A DNA stretch of 64,000 nt from Branchiostoma floridae (Eukaryota > Chordata > Leptocardii > Amphioxiformes > Branchiostomatidae). The translations under genes were made by a program, and so were the position numbers. The notes under the pieces were generated by a model, which was not told the DNA's origin, made no database searches, and worked only from the letters and a program-made list of their open reading frames with translations. Positions 33,201-38,300 of the stretch are shown here, piece after piece; position 1 is the stretch's first letter; each line of letters starts with the position of its first letter. The DNA is taken from NCBI RefSeq assembly GCF_000003815.2, contig NC_049991.1:1531718-1595717 (forward strand). The letters run 5' to 3'.

Positions 33201-34567
33201 ATTTCACAAAATCTTACAAGTAAATGTTGCAAGCTTAAATTTAAATTTACAATTTACATCTTTGTAGCTTAAGTGGACAGAGTCTATTATACCTTAACTA
33301 CCACATATAAACTATGGAATCATTGCCAACTTACCAGTAACCCGCATATTTCAAACTGCAGTTATCCTTCACTAATCACTTCATCAAAGAAAGATGAATA
33401 GAGTCCAATCTGACCAAAAGTTGAATCTGAGCATTATGTCATTTCCTGATGCCATGAATGATACTAAAGAGATGTCCCTGTAGCTCCACTGGTCACAGTT
33501 GAGCTCCTGGTTCCAATTAGTGTAGTTGGTGACTGGGAGATCAAGGTATAATTCTGGGAAGGGCATCTTGTTTGGAGCTACACACACTTTTCTTAAGGTA
33601 CGTAAAATGGGTTTACCTACGTACTAGTAAGGAGCTGCCTTGGTCAACAGGGGAAGGGCTAGCAACAACTCCATGTAAAATTAAAATACCCCCTACTGAA
33701 AGACTTCAAAAAGCAATAAAACTTGTGCCACTAGAGCTTAACTCTGAAGGATATGATTTTAAATCCTAACTGAAAATCTTATATCTGATATGTATCACTA
33801 GGACTGACCTGTGTAGAGATGAGGGGTCTCATGGAAATGGTCACGATGGCCGCCAGTGCTGCTCTCTTCAGCGTGGGTTGCGACCGCTCCAGTCCCCTCT
33901 TCAACAGAGCCTGCAGAATCACGTAGAGATCCTTGGACGTCAGGTGTCCCAGAAGATTGGCGCACAACTGGTTCATGCCCGGCCGTAGCGCCTCGCTTCC
34001 TTTTATCTTCAACACCTTCCAGGTGGTCGTGTCCGTGAAGATGACCACCATGTTCAGGTACAGACTGACCAGCTTGGACTGGTCATTGTTGTCCGGTCTG
34101 AGCGTCTTCAGGTAGCAGCAGCACTGCCACAACAGCTTCTTCATCTGCTGTATCCACGGCAAGACGTGCTCCTTGCTAAGAGCCAACGACACGTACCAAA
34201 TCTTGGAGTCTCCCTCGACCTCCATCGACGCCAGGATGTAGCGACAGAGAGTTTGGAACATGACATCATCTTTCCTTTGGTCAAAGAAGTAGAGAAATTT
34301 TTCCGTGGCTTTGAAGACGGTGACAGCTGGTGCGAACTTGGCCTTGTCCGGGGAGCTAGTCGGGCTGACTTCTCTCGCCCACCCGATCAGGGACTGTAGA
34401 TCGCCCTGCGTTTGTTTCCTGAGGCTGGAAACGGCCAAGAATCTTCTCACCACCGCTTGGATTTTTGTAGCAGACTGTTCTCTACGAATCTCTTCCTGTC
34501 TGTTGAAGCGAGCGGACTTCTTTTCGTCCAGAAAGGACGCCTTTTTGTCCTCGTACGGGGCGAACAT
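112..34567 (-). CDS. UBE3B: UBE3B, HECT-type E3 ubiquitin-protein ligase (12 exons, complete)
   Basis: CDS on the minus strand, joined as 34567-33809, 32712-32575, 29738-29568, 13940-13766, 13054-12845, 10641-9963, 9429-9198, 8031-7825, 2907-2666, 2146-2035, 1419-1308 and 284-112. The total is 3210 nt, 1069 residues, and every junction is GT-AG and keeps frame. Human UBE3B as I recall it has 1068 residues. An N-terminal IQ motif (residues about 36-51) fits calmodulin binding. The HECT domain begins near residue 711. The catalytic cysteine is C1037, in [14 protein letters not shown], with its codon at 213-211. The protein ends in MNTGFELS, as in vertebrates. By family it accepts ubiquitin from an E2 as a thioester on this cysteine and passes it to substrates. 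It is divergent from RAB40. The oddity is the 87-bp array at the end of exon 5. Exon joins are by homology and have not been tested with RNA. Confidence 0.96.
387..413. repeat. (TA)n microsatellite in UBE3B intron 11
   Basis: About 12 uninterrupted TA units lie in the intron between exons 12 and 11. The rest of 285-963 is unremarkable intronic sequence. Confidence 0.9.
964..1299 (+). mobile_element. SINE with a 5S rRNA-derived head
   Basis: Positions 964-1071 follow a 5S rRNA gene throughout, most clearly at CAGTACTTAGATGGGAGACC (the 5S box C region) and at the closing ATGCTGTAGCT. The first half is more diverged. From 1072 a body starting GGTCATACCAATGACTC continues through TGTGTGGCCCCAGGGC to a tail of CTTTAGC units. 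The same body and tail recur on the minus strand at 28053-28312 behind a tRNA-like head. The promoter is probably inactive because it differs at many 5S positions. The 3' end stops about 8 nt inside the intron from the exon 11 donor. Confidence 0.8.
1308..1419 (-). CDS. UBE3B: UBE3B exon 11
   Basis: This exon encodes residues 976-1012, [16 protein letters not shown] through [10 protein letters not shown], the conserved HECT C-lobe stretch. The acceptor is CCCTTCAG before 1419. The donor is G|GTGGGTA at 1307. It ends in phase 1 and joins the GA that starts exon 12. Confidence 0.95.
1420..2034 (-). other. UBE3B intron 10
   Basis: This 615-bp intron holds no coding signal. Around 1795-1845 a piece reading GAGCAACTGGATATGATTTT resembles pieces at 29410 and 29813, which suggests an old dispersed repeat. 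Confidence 0.6.
2035..2146 (-). CDS. UBE3B: UBE3B exon 10
   Basis: The exon encodes residues 938-975, [19 protein letters not shown] through DERKAFLK, a conserved HECT segment. The acceptor is CCTGTAG before 2146 and the donor AAG|GTAATG at 2034. One nucleotide completes the lysine codon started in exon 9. The following intron, 2147-2665, shows no recognisable feature. Confidence 0.95.
2666..2907 (-). CDS. UBE3B: UBE3B exon 9
   Basis: It encodes residues 858-938, including [23 protein letters not shown] and [13 protein letters not shown]. The acceptor is TCAACAG. I chose the donor CTGAA|GTACGT at 2665 rather than TAC|GTAAAA two codons on, because only the former keeps the next exon in frame (KKYTQYYGG against human KKHTVYYGG). 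Confidence 0.93.
3064..3702 (+). CDS. LINE ORF1, L1-ORF1-like nucleic-acid-binding protein
   Basis: This ORF gives 212 residues from the first visible Met. Residues 1-85 have heptad-like leucine spacing typical of a coiled coil. They are followed by [23 protein letters not shown] and [15 protein letters not shown], which match the RRM and C-terminal domain layout of transposase-22/L1 ORF1p proteins. Family members coat element RNA as a chaperone. The frame continues upstream without a stop (reading FQSFIESV just before the Met), so the true start was probably lost by 5' truncation. Confidence 0.8.
   Translation: MTSTNNRFDNLVREVQELKSSLQFSQHEVDTLKTKLNEANSEITNLKATIDEQAKNPKSLQMPDMEKKMDYLENQSRRNNVVIDGIEDDVKETWADTEVKVRNILTKKLQLDSKTIEIERAHRNGPFRNDSPRPRQVVVKLLRFKDKQMILNRARSNLKNTNIYINEDYSDQVRKRRAELVPKMREARQRGEFAIISYDRLVIRKKTNQEMS
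3872..6993 (+). pseudogene. LINE ORF2, endonuclease plus reverse transcriptase, broken
   Basis: The endonuclease (EEP fold) motifs are HVNIRSL, LSETWL and GDFNID, then SDHLP at about 4759-4773. An in-frame TGA at 4616-4618 cuts the protein before the SDH motif. The same frame resumes at 4622 and runs to 5482. A one-base frameshift near 5479 moves the rest into another frame, which is then open to 6993. The reverse transcriptase shows [35 protein letters not shown] and a FADD catalytic box (codons 6154-6165). The two lesions mean this copy cannot make full-length ORF2 protein. Confidence 0.9.
7331..7824. repeat. Degraded tRNA-SINE-like repeat, then plain intron
   Basis: Positions about 7336-7580 resemble sequence at 16040-16150, 47925-48184 and 63530-63770 (a CACTCACA or GTGGGTTCTTT stretch, AACCAAA, then GGATTCGAACCCAGAACC). 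Read on the minus strand, GGGTTCGAATCCC is a tRNA box B. No feature is visible from 7590 to 7824. Confidence 0.55.
7825..8031 (-). CDS. UBE3B: UBE3B exon 8
   Basis: It encodes residues 789-857, [19 protein letters not shown] through SYAEDVMGK, with phase 0 at both ends. The acceptor is CATTTTCAG before 8031 and the donor AAG|GTACGT at 7824. The sequence aligns without gaps to the human segment [19 protein letters not shown]. Confidence 0.95.
8290..8370 (+). repeat. Fragment of a dispersed repeat ending in GGGCCCCC
   Basis: The stretch ATGATTTGTATGAATTTTGG followed by TTTTGGGCCCCC also occurs, in one orientation or the other, near 12310-12440, 15640-15760, 21300-21495 and 26985-27120. The fullest copy is at 21300-21495. 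Confidence 0.55.
8626..9109. mobile_element. Foldback MITE with about 165-bp inverted arms and a 9-bp target duplication
   Basis: Left arm 8626-8792 and right arm 8948-9109 are near-perfect inverted copies around a 155-bp loop. The tips read TAGCCTCCATAGCAGGCTCT and its reverse complement. Perfect 9-bp direct repeats CCAAAAGTT flank it at 8617-8625 and 9110-9118. There is no transposase frame. It sits in UBE3B intron 7, 79 nt from the exon 7 donor. Confidence 0.92.
9198..9429 (-). CDS. UBE3B: UBE3B exon 7 (start of HECT N-lobe)
   Basis: It encodes residues 711-788, [18 protein letters not shown] through [11 protein letters not shown], nearly identical to vertebrate UBE3B. The acceptor is TACATTTCAG before 9429 and the donor GAG|GTGAGC at 9197. 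Confidence 0.96.
9430..9962 (-). other. UBE3B intron 6
   Basis: This 533-bp intron has no coding signal. Positions about 9868-9935 resemble, in reverse complement, 16995-17060 (AACGTTTGAT, then GGTGTTCC and GGGTAATAAC), so it holds a fragment of a dispersed repeat. Confidence 0.55.
9963..10641 (-). CDS. UBE3B: UBE3B exon 6 (largest internal exon)
   Basis: It encodes residues 485-711, from [14 protein letters not shown] to [10 protein letters not shown], the conserved region before the HECT domain. The acceptor is TTTGCCCCAG before 10641 and the donor CAG|GTGTGT at 9962. It is much richer in GC and CpG than its introns. Long open frames on the other strand and frame here are shadows of this bias. 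Confidence 0.96.
10735..11020 (+). repeat. Single dispersed copy of the 21.9-23.7 kb tandem unit
   Basis: The order CCATACCCTGGGTTTTGAAT, AGACCCT, AGGCAAATTTTGC, CCATCCC, AAAATTCCGTCAAAGGACGG and ACGCTGGCTAT matches the core of the array unit. The rest of the intron (11021-12488) is AT-rich, with a poly(G) run at about 11750-11765 and a fragment of the GGGCCCCC repeat at 12310-12440. Confidence 0.65.
12489..12921 (-). repeat. 87-bp tandem array duplicating the UBE3B exon 5 / intron 5 junction
   Basis: There are five nearly identical 87-bp units, differing at only a few bases. On the minus strand each unit holds the last 77 or so bases of exon 5 and the donor ACTG|GTAAGTAC. The donors fall after 12845, 12758, 12671, 12584 and 12497, spaced exactly 87 bp. 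Because 87 is 3 x 29 and no unit has a stop, read-through adds 29 residues per unit ([14 protein letters not shown] and onward) without changing the exon 5 to exon 6 phase. The near identity suggests recent expansion or homogenisation. Confidence 0.97.
12845..13054 (-). CDS. UBE3B: UBE3B exon 5 (shortest form, most upstream donor)
   Basis: It encodes residues 415-485, [18 protein letters not shown] through [11 protein letters not shown], matching the human LKRAFQKSA to LTG segment. The acceptor is TTTGCAG before 13054. The donor after 12845 gives a protein of vertebrate-like length. Four further identical donors downstream (12758, 12671, 12584, 12497) could extend the exon in frame. The intron upstream, 13055-13765, shows nothing recognisable. 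Confidence 0.9.
13766..13940 (-). CDS. UBE3B: UBE3B exon 4
   Basis: It encodes residues 357-414, with [13 protein letters not shown] identical to human, then [17 protein letters not shown]. The acceptor is TTTTCCAG before 13940. The donor is GCGG|GTAAGC at 13765 in phase 1. Confidence 0.95.
13941..15800 (-). other. UBE3B intron 3, left part: AT-rich, mostly unassignable
   Basis: No gene is visible. Positions 14160-14225 (AAGAAGATGACAGATGGTCATC) resemble 20510-20545, and 15610-15760 is a reverse copy of the GGGCCCCC-family repeat. This begins a 15.6-kb intron extending to 29567. Confidence 0.5.
15805..16745. repeat. Duplicated block of about 340 bp with a SINE-like insertion in the first copy
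   Basis: Copy one (15805-15870 plus 16175-16420) and copy two (16440-16735) share CGTAA/TCGTCAAATATGCCAGGAA-type starts and the stretch CATGTATCAGCAAGGACGTT with about 90 bp around it. Copy one is split by about 300 bp carrying the CACTCACACCGCATC and TTTAATGTCCTATCC pieces of the tRNA-SINE-like family. Confidence 0.65.
17575..17655. repeat. Perfect 37-bp palindrome at the end of a repeat fragment
   Basis: The arms at 17619-17636 and 17638-17655 are exact reverse complements (AGCAAGGAGGTTATATTC) around a single central A. The 12-mer CAAGGAGGTTAT also occurs in the array at 36240-36640, so this is probably two repeat ends joined head to head. Positions 16746-17574 show nothing else supported. 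Confidence 0.85.
18057..18462 (+). repeat. Two direct copies of a 100-bp sequence about 300 bp apart
   Basis: Both copies contain CCTAGCCCAGACTGATAATG, then GGAAAAAAAGTTGTGTTCGC and GGTCAG. They lie at about 18057-18158 and 18357-18462. The spacer shows no coding signal and the pair has no LTR hallmarks. Confidence 0.7.
18953..19874. mobile_element. Non-autonomous hAT-like element with an 8-bp target duplication
   Basis: The ends are CAGTGCTTGAAATAC on the left and GTATTTTGAGCACT(G) on the right. The direct repeat GCTAATGG lies at 18945-18952 and 19875-19882, the 8 bp expected for hAT. There is no transposase frame. A second element (19127-19690) is nested inside. Confidence 0.8.
19127..19690. 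mobile_element. MITE nested in the hAT-like element
   Basis: The inverted ends read AGGCCACAGCAAGTAAATTT then TATGGATGACATC on the left, and the exact reverse order at 19656-19690. The GATGTCATCCATA end also occurs at about 18715, 31437 and 49600, marking a dispersed family. Short open frames inside have no recognisable domain. Confidence 0.8.
19911..20470 (+). repeat. Tandem array, three units of about 185 bp
   Basis: Units start near 19911, 20099 and 20283. Each has ATACAGCA, AGT-CTTCAC, ATGTCATCCTAATG, AAGTGCA, TGATTGAATGACA and GTCTGTCAC-type blocks in the same order. The copies are diverged, so the array is old. Confidence 0.8.
21300..21500 (+). repeat. Fullest copy of the GGGCCCCC-family dispersed repeat
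   Basis: A terminal hairpin ACCTCCATAAAAATGGAGGT is followed by GGTGTGTCTGTGTG, TTTCCGGACATTTGTGG, TATGTGGGTAGG and TTTTGGGCCCCC. Reverse copies lie at 26985-27120 and 12310-12440. It lacks coding capacity. Confidence 0.65.
21905..23700 (+). repeat. Tandem array, three full units of about 550 bp plus a partial one
   Basis: The marker ATAATCTCT falls near 21919, 22483, 23029 and 23581. Each unit runs through GATGACGGTCACGGTGAATT, AATAGAAATCCTG, CTCTGAAATGCTATTTCC, GGGGCAAATTTTGCCAG, AAAGGACAGAAGGATGGACG and TTTACATGACATTGTACA. Small open frames inside differ between units, so it is not a gene. A lone diverged copy lies at 10735-11020. Confidence 0.92.
23741..23938. mobile_element. 198-bp MITE with perfect 9-bp target duplication
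   Basis: The inverted repeats start TACTCTCCAAGCAGAGGTTA and match perfectly for 28 bp, then almost perfectly for about 20 more. GGTCTATGT flanks it directly at 23732-23740 and 23939-23947. The AT-rich centre has no coding potential. Confidence 0.95.
23948..25795. other. Intron 3 stretch without recognisable gene
   Basis: AT-rich sequence. Positions 24560-24710 carry several short variants of CCTACGAATTACG, some in opposite orientation. ATCCATATAATA near 24320-24350 resembles the ends of the ATGTCATCCATA MITE family. Confidence 0.5.
25796..26052. repeat. Interleaved inverted repeats, order P-Q-P'-Q'
   Basis: P (25796-25870) is the reverse complement of P' (25927-26001), sharing GACGTTACCTGAACTGAAC-like and ACTCGTTGATTC blocks. 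Q (25871-25930) is the reverse complement of Q' (25996-26052), sharing CCAATACTATTCC and ATTATTTCAAATTTCCAG. The two pairs interleave rather than nest, so both cannot form as simple nested hairpins. Confidence 0.85.
26344..26554. mobile_element. MITE, CTGTAATTC-end family, copy 1
   Basis: The ends are CTGTAATTC and GAATTACAG, flanked by TA. The interior shares GGTCTGAGAAAAT, GGAACTAAATGTTCA and GGTAATGATAAGTTCA with the copy at 41242-41448. Confidence 0.8.
26555..27974. other. Intron 3 stretch with repeat fragments only
   Basis: Positions 26985-27120 are a reverse copy of the 21300-21500 repeat. No exon-like frame flanked by splice sites was recognised in the rest. Confidence 0.5.
28053..28312 (-). 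mobile_element. SINE with a tRNA-derived head
   Basis: Read on the minus strand from about 28312, GGCCTAGTGGTTAGAGTG is a tRNA box A region and GAGTTCGATCCC a box B. The body then begins AGTCATACCAAAGACTTTAA, the same as in the 5S-headed SINE at 964-1299. It ends in TTTAACTTTTAACTTTAA. TAGTGGTCTTT flanks it at 28042-28052 and 28313-28323, a perfect 11-bp target duplication. The flanking sequence at 27985-28052 resembles the CTGTAAATGC-family MITE, so the SINE probably inserted into one. Confidence 0.88.
28442..28750 (+). repeat. Tandem duplication, two units of about 172 bp
   Basis: Both units carry GATCAACTGTCACTGA or its variant, CTTACCGTATCTACCCT, CTTGATGAT and GTCAATGTTCAAA in order. Confidence 0.8.
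28848..29227. mobile_element. MITE with perfect 9-bp target duplication, TAGC-GGGTACC ends
   Basis: The left end TAGCATGTGGGTACCACCCG and the right end CGGACGGTACCCAGGCTA are inverted. TGTTAGGGG lies at 28839-28847 and 29228-29236. The interior (28925-29080) is the reverse complement of 54945-55110, identifying another member at 54758-55199. Confidence 0.9.
29568..29738 (-). CDS. UBE3B: UBE3B exon 3
   Basis: It encodes residues 300-356, [20 protein letters not shown] through RCQSYVQ, in phase 0 at both ends. The acceptor is CTTTTTAG before 29738. The donor is CAG|GTGAGT at 29567. The match to human (SLEGCHTLCLMGNL) is moderate, as expected for this less conserved region. Confidence 0.92.
29960..30118. 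mobile_element. 159-bp MITE with 41-bp inverted repeats and imperfect 9-bp duplication
   Basis: The arms at 29960-30000 and 30078-30118 start TAGTCTCTACC and contain GGTCACTGGAAAACTGTAGA. The flanks TTACCTTTG (29951-29959) and GCACCTTTG (30119-30127) match at 7 of 9 positions. Confidence 0.85.
30225..30750 (-). repeat. Degenerate tandem repeat, period about 135-150 bp
   Basis: Blocks of the type TTCTATAATTGCTAAAA, CCAGCTTTTCTACAAAATGAT and AGGTGCCAACAAGGTT recur three to four times with heavy divergence. Positions 30751-32209 show no further assignable feature except a fragment of the ATGTCATCCATA family near 31390-31450. Confidence 0.6.
32210..32564. mobile_element. hAT-like MITE, CAGGGCTCGAAA ends, copy 1
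   Basis: It starts CAGGGCTCGAAATACC and ends TTTTGAGTCCTG. Interior copies of GTGCAGGTAAAATT and CCTGCACTGGTCCATGTACT are shared, in inverted orientation, with 40773-41099. No clear 8-bp duplication was found. Its end lies 10 nt from the exon 2 donor of UBE3B. Confidence 0.75.
32575..32712 (-). CDS. UBE3B: UBE3B exon 2
   Basis: It encodes residues 254-299, [20 protein letters not shown] through SIRLLEQ, in phase 0. The acceptor is TTTTCCCAG before 32712 and the donor CAG|GTACAG at 32574. It aligns to human FLIHIMSVPALVTHLSTV. Confidence 0.94.
32713..33808 (-). other. UBE3B intron 1
   Basis: A short CAACAA-rich stretch (32725-32795) lies near the acceptor. Positions 32948-33060 (GCGCCACCTACATCGGCTA, then GTTGTGTAAAAGAAAA) are a reverse copy of 51430-51560. 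Nothing else is assignable. Confidence 0.6.
33809..34567 (-). CDS. UBE3B: UBE3B exon 1 (start codon, IQ motif)
   Basis: It encodes residues 1-253. It starts [20 protein letters not shown], with an IQ motif at residues 36-51, then [18 protein letters not shown] and the segment ending MRPLISTQ. The donor is CAG|GTCAGT at 33808. The start ATG (34567-34565) is the first in frame, and the upstream sequence turns into a GC-rich leader. Confidence 0.95.
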
Positions 34568-35201
34568 GTTTGGAGTTCCTCTCTCTTTTAGCGGCGCCGC
34601 CGCGACGTGCTAGACTGGGCAGTGCTGGTATGACGTGATGTCCGCAGCGCAGCGTAACGTTACGTTATTACGTCGGTAAAGAACTTGAGATGTCCCGGTA
34701 CGTCGACGTACGTAGAGATGTTGACATCCTTGATATCACCGTTTCCAACTCACCTGTAGCGAAAACAAACGACGCAATCACCATTAAAATATGCATACAT
34801 GTTCTATACACATTTCCGCAACGATGAATCGTAAACACAAGATTTATGAAGTTGTCAAATTAATTAAAATCGATAAAAAACATTGGAAAAGACGAAAATC
34901 CCACCCTCTGGTCGCCATTTTGAGTGATGGATTATGGGATATCCGCATGCGCACTGCTGTATTTTTCGAGATAAACATTTTCGTCTGAGCTCGCCGATGT
35001 CGAAATTTTGCCTCGAGGACTCCGCGTTTTTCTCACAAAATTAGCCGTTTTTCCGTCAGATTTTTGCCCAGAGTTGCACCCAAGGATGTGAAGGGAAACT
35101 AGAGGCATGTTCCCATCTCCATGGACCTCTACCCTTCTTTTACACGCAGCAATTGGACGTTGAATTTCCCCGGGAAAACCCAAGGAGAGACCTTCGGGGC
35201 C
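34568..35201. promoter_or_regulatory. Head-to-head promoter region of UBE3B and RAB40
   Basis: Only 634 bp separate the two start codons. The region is locally CpG-rich, with ACGT-containing CRE-like sites near 34630-34710. A YY1-like element (CAAAATGGCGAC on the minus strand, 34911-34922) is followed by an NRF-1-like site (CGCATGCGCA, 34944-34953). No TATA box was seen for either gene. That architecture is typical of bidirectional housekeeping promoters. Activity is inferred, not shown. Confidence 0.75.
34944..34953. promoter_or_regulatory. NRF-1-like palindromic site
   Basis: CGCATGCGCA matches the NRF-1 core. It lies 20 bp from the YY1-like CAAAATGGCG and between the two divergent genes. 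Confidence 0.6.
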
Positions 35202-35340
35202 ATGTCGACTCGTAGCCCGAAGAGGGACTACGACTATCTGCTGAAGTTTCTCCTTGTCGGAGACAGCGATGTCGGCAAGCAGGAGATTCTTAGTGGCCTA
35301 GACGATGGAGCAAACGATTCCCCTTTCGGATACGGCTGTG
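35202..35340 (+). CDS. RAB40: RAB40 exon 1
   Basis: It encodes residues 1-46 plus one base: [18 protein letters not shown], the P-loop GDSDVGKQE and a [12 protein letters not shown] stretch. The donor is TGTG|GTAAGT at 35341. Confidence 0.95.
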
Positions 35341-38300
35341 GTAAGTTTGTATGAAGAATTCTGAAGGTATCATTCAGAGATGCCTGCCCAAAAATTAACC
35401 TTGCTTTGTACAACTACATGGTTTTTGCACGATGCAAAAATTAATTGTTTGCATGCCTGCTTGAAACTTCCAAAGCATAGTCTTTTTAAGGTAACCCGAA
35501 AGATATAATACACAAGCAAGAACGTTGTAGTTTACATTCCAACATTGTTATCAGCTTTTGCTGAAGGCGAAACGAAGCTCTAGAGGCGAACCCCAGGGAC
35601 AGATACTGCAGCCCCCCTCCCCACCCCCGTAAACAAAAATGCACTTCTATCTAAAGTTCTACATCTCACGTTTCCCTCAACTAAGCTTCTTTAAGCTAAA
35701 CTTGAGCTAGAGAATGTGGTTTGACTAGTCCTTTGTTGGTATTATATTTTTTCTCAGCACCTCTGGATAGTGTGAAAAACATTTCTCTTGTTTGGCTATT
35801 GACTGGCCAATCTGTTGTTTTCAAGTTCAACAATGGTGTTGGTTACAACTGTGAGGCTTTTGACCTTGTGAATGCAAGATTTACAAATTGTGAAATCATG
35901 TACAATCCAGTTAAGGCAATGATAGACTTTGGTGGTCTCCGATTGTCTTTAAATATCATGACCTCATCGCTAAGTTCTTAGTCATTTACATGATAAAAAG
36001 TGCATCTGTTGATTGGGGGTGTTGCAGACCTAGAAATCTAATTGCAAGTTTAACATGAACTTTATCGTGGAAGAGTTGTGATACCAGAGCCTACAAGGCA
36101 GTTACTTATATCCTTCCCATGCAAAAAAAACATTCCCTATACATGGAATGCACAAGTTATTGAAAAGAAAAGGTTGTCTGCTTACACAAAAATTGTGCAA
36201 CAGACTTACAATAAAGTATTATAAAACTCCACACATAACCGTAACCAAGGAGGTTATCCTTACTTTATAACATTAACTTCATCACACAGCTGCTAGATGT
36301 AATCCTAGAGCCTGCAAAGCAATTACTTGAATACATGGAATGCACAAGTAGTTGAAAAGAAAAGGTTCTGACTCTTTTGTCTTATGCAATGCATTGTAGA
36401 CTTAGAACCCCACATGTAACTGTAACCAAGGAGGTTATCCCTACTTTTATATAACATTAACTTCATCACACAGCTGCTACATGTAATCCTAGAGCCTGCA
36501 AAGCAGTTACTTAAATACATGGAATGCACAAGTAGTTGAAAAGAAAAGGTTCTGACTCTTTTGTCTGCTTATGCGATGTGTTGCAGACTTAAAGTTAAAA
36601 CTTCACACGTAACCATAACCAAGGAGGTTATCCTTACTTTATAACATTAAATACATTGCACAACTTCGAGCTGTAGTGCTAGAACCTACAAAACCGTTAG
36701 TCTTATCACGGAGACTGCCCTGGTCGTCGAGAAGAAAAGGTCCAGACTCTATTGTCTGCTCAAACATGTTCTTTGATAATAGTGTTTGTGATAAGCAACA
36801 ATGACTACAATTAAGACCGATGCAAAAGACGGAGTAGACACAAACCAAGTGCAAAAACAAATACTTAAGAAGCACGCAGTCTCAAAAGTGGCAGATGTTT
36901 CCGACAGTTTTGAAGATGTTTTGCTCTTTAGCGAAACTTCAGGGGTCCCCCTGCCTGTGGGACTGATAAGTTGTTTGTCCGCTGGGTTCTTTTATCATGT
37001 GTTGAAAGCGGGGCACCACATGTCATGACATGCTGCAGGGGCGGCCGGATCAAATGCCCATCTTTGTGATGGAAATAGAAAGCACTCCCCAAGCCTGGCT
37101 ATTCCATTTACACCCCAGTTCTGTAAATATTCCTTCTGTACTGCAAATTTTCACTCCAGACCAGGTTTTTGATACACTACTGACTGTTTGTGTTGGTTTA
37201 ATCAAGAATGATTCACCTTTGCATTCGTCCTTTGTGACGAACCCCTTAATTGTTTGTTATGAAGCTTGTGAAGGAACCATAGTTCTTCTTGTGTATTCTG
37301 TGTATATTCCTTCTGTACTGCAAATTTTCACTCCAGACCAGGGGACAGGTTTTTGACTGAGTGTTTTTGTTGGTTGGTTTAATCAAGAATGATTCACTTC
37401 TGCATTTGTCCCTTGTGACGAACCCCTTAAGTGTTTGTTGTGAAGGTAGTGAAGGAACCATAGTTCTTCTTCTTTGCTCCTTCCTAGATTCCAATCTAAA
37501 CACAAAGAAATAGAAATTTTCTATTAAAAAGGCAGCAGCAAGGAGCTTTTATCAGGAGGAGAGAGTATGAAGTTACCCGCCCGCTGTGCGGCTTTGTTTG
37601 GCCCGTTAAATCCCGCAGCGCCGGCTTTGTTTACTGCCCTGCGCGGCGCCCGTCTGATCTGATGTTCGTAGCGCCGGTTGGCACGGTTTCTATGCTAATG
37701 AGCTACGCCATTACGTCATAGCCCTCGAGCCAGCCCGAAGCCCGATCGGCAAGAGGCGAAGTGGGTCAGGTTTCCGACGATTCCCTTATTTGGAAAACTC
37801 GGCAGGCATGTGACTACGTCATCTTGCGGTAGAGCGCACAATGGCGGACAGTTTGATATGTTTCTCTTCGCCGTACAACAAACATGGGCCAGTTTAGGCC
37901 TATTTTCGCGGATCGAGGTCTGTTTTCTTGCGATAGAATTATGAATTTTCACATGTATTTTCAGATGGCTACTAAAAAAATATGACGTTTTTCTTCATTT
38001 AGCTGATATTTTTTCGTAACTGTTGATGATGTGCTCGGTAAAATGGCGTGTTCACTGTTGGTCGAACCTTGCTCATTTTTGTCGAACCACCCGTGTTTTT
38101 AGAGGATACATCGGGCCTGGAATAAGGTGAAGGTAAGGCGGGAGAGCATAGTTTTCATGGTTTTCGTTACGATCGGGTTTTCGTATATAATGTCTTGAGT
38201 TCTCCAGGCATAATTTTGAACTTTGTATTTGTATCGATTTATGAAATATATCTGTTGCATACTTAAAAAAAAAACTTGGTTCCTGTGATCATTGAGTCAG

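Noticed and set aside
35121-35201. In-frame upstream ATG for RAB40 adding 27 residues
   Set aside because: The extension matches no RAB40 N-terminus and has T at -3; ATG 35202 has G at -3 and gives the family-like start. It could still be used as a minor form.
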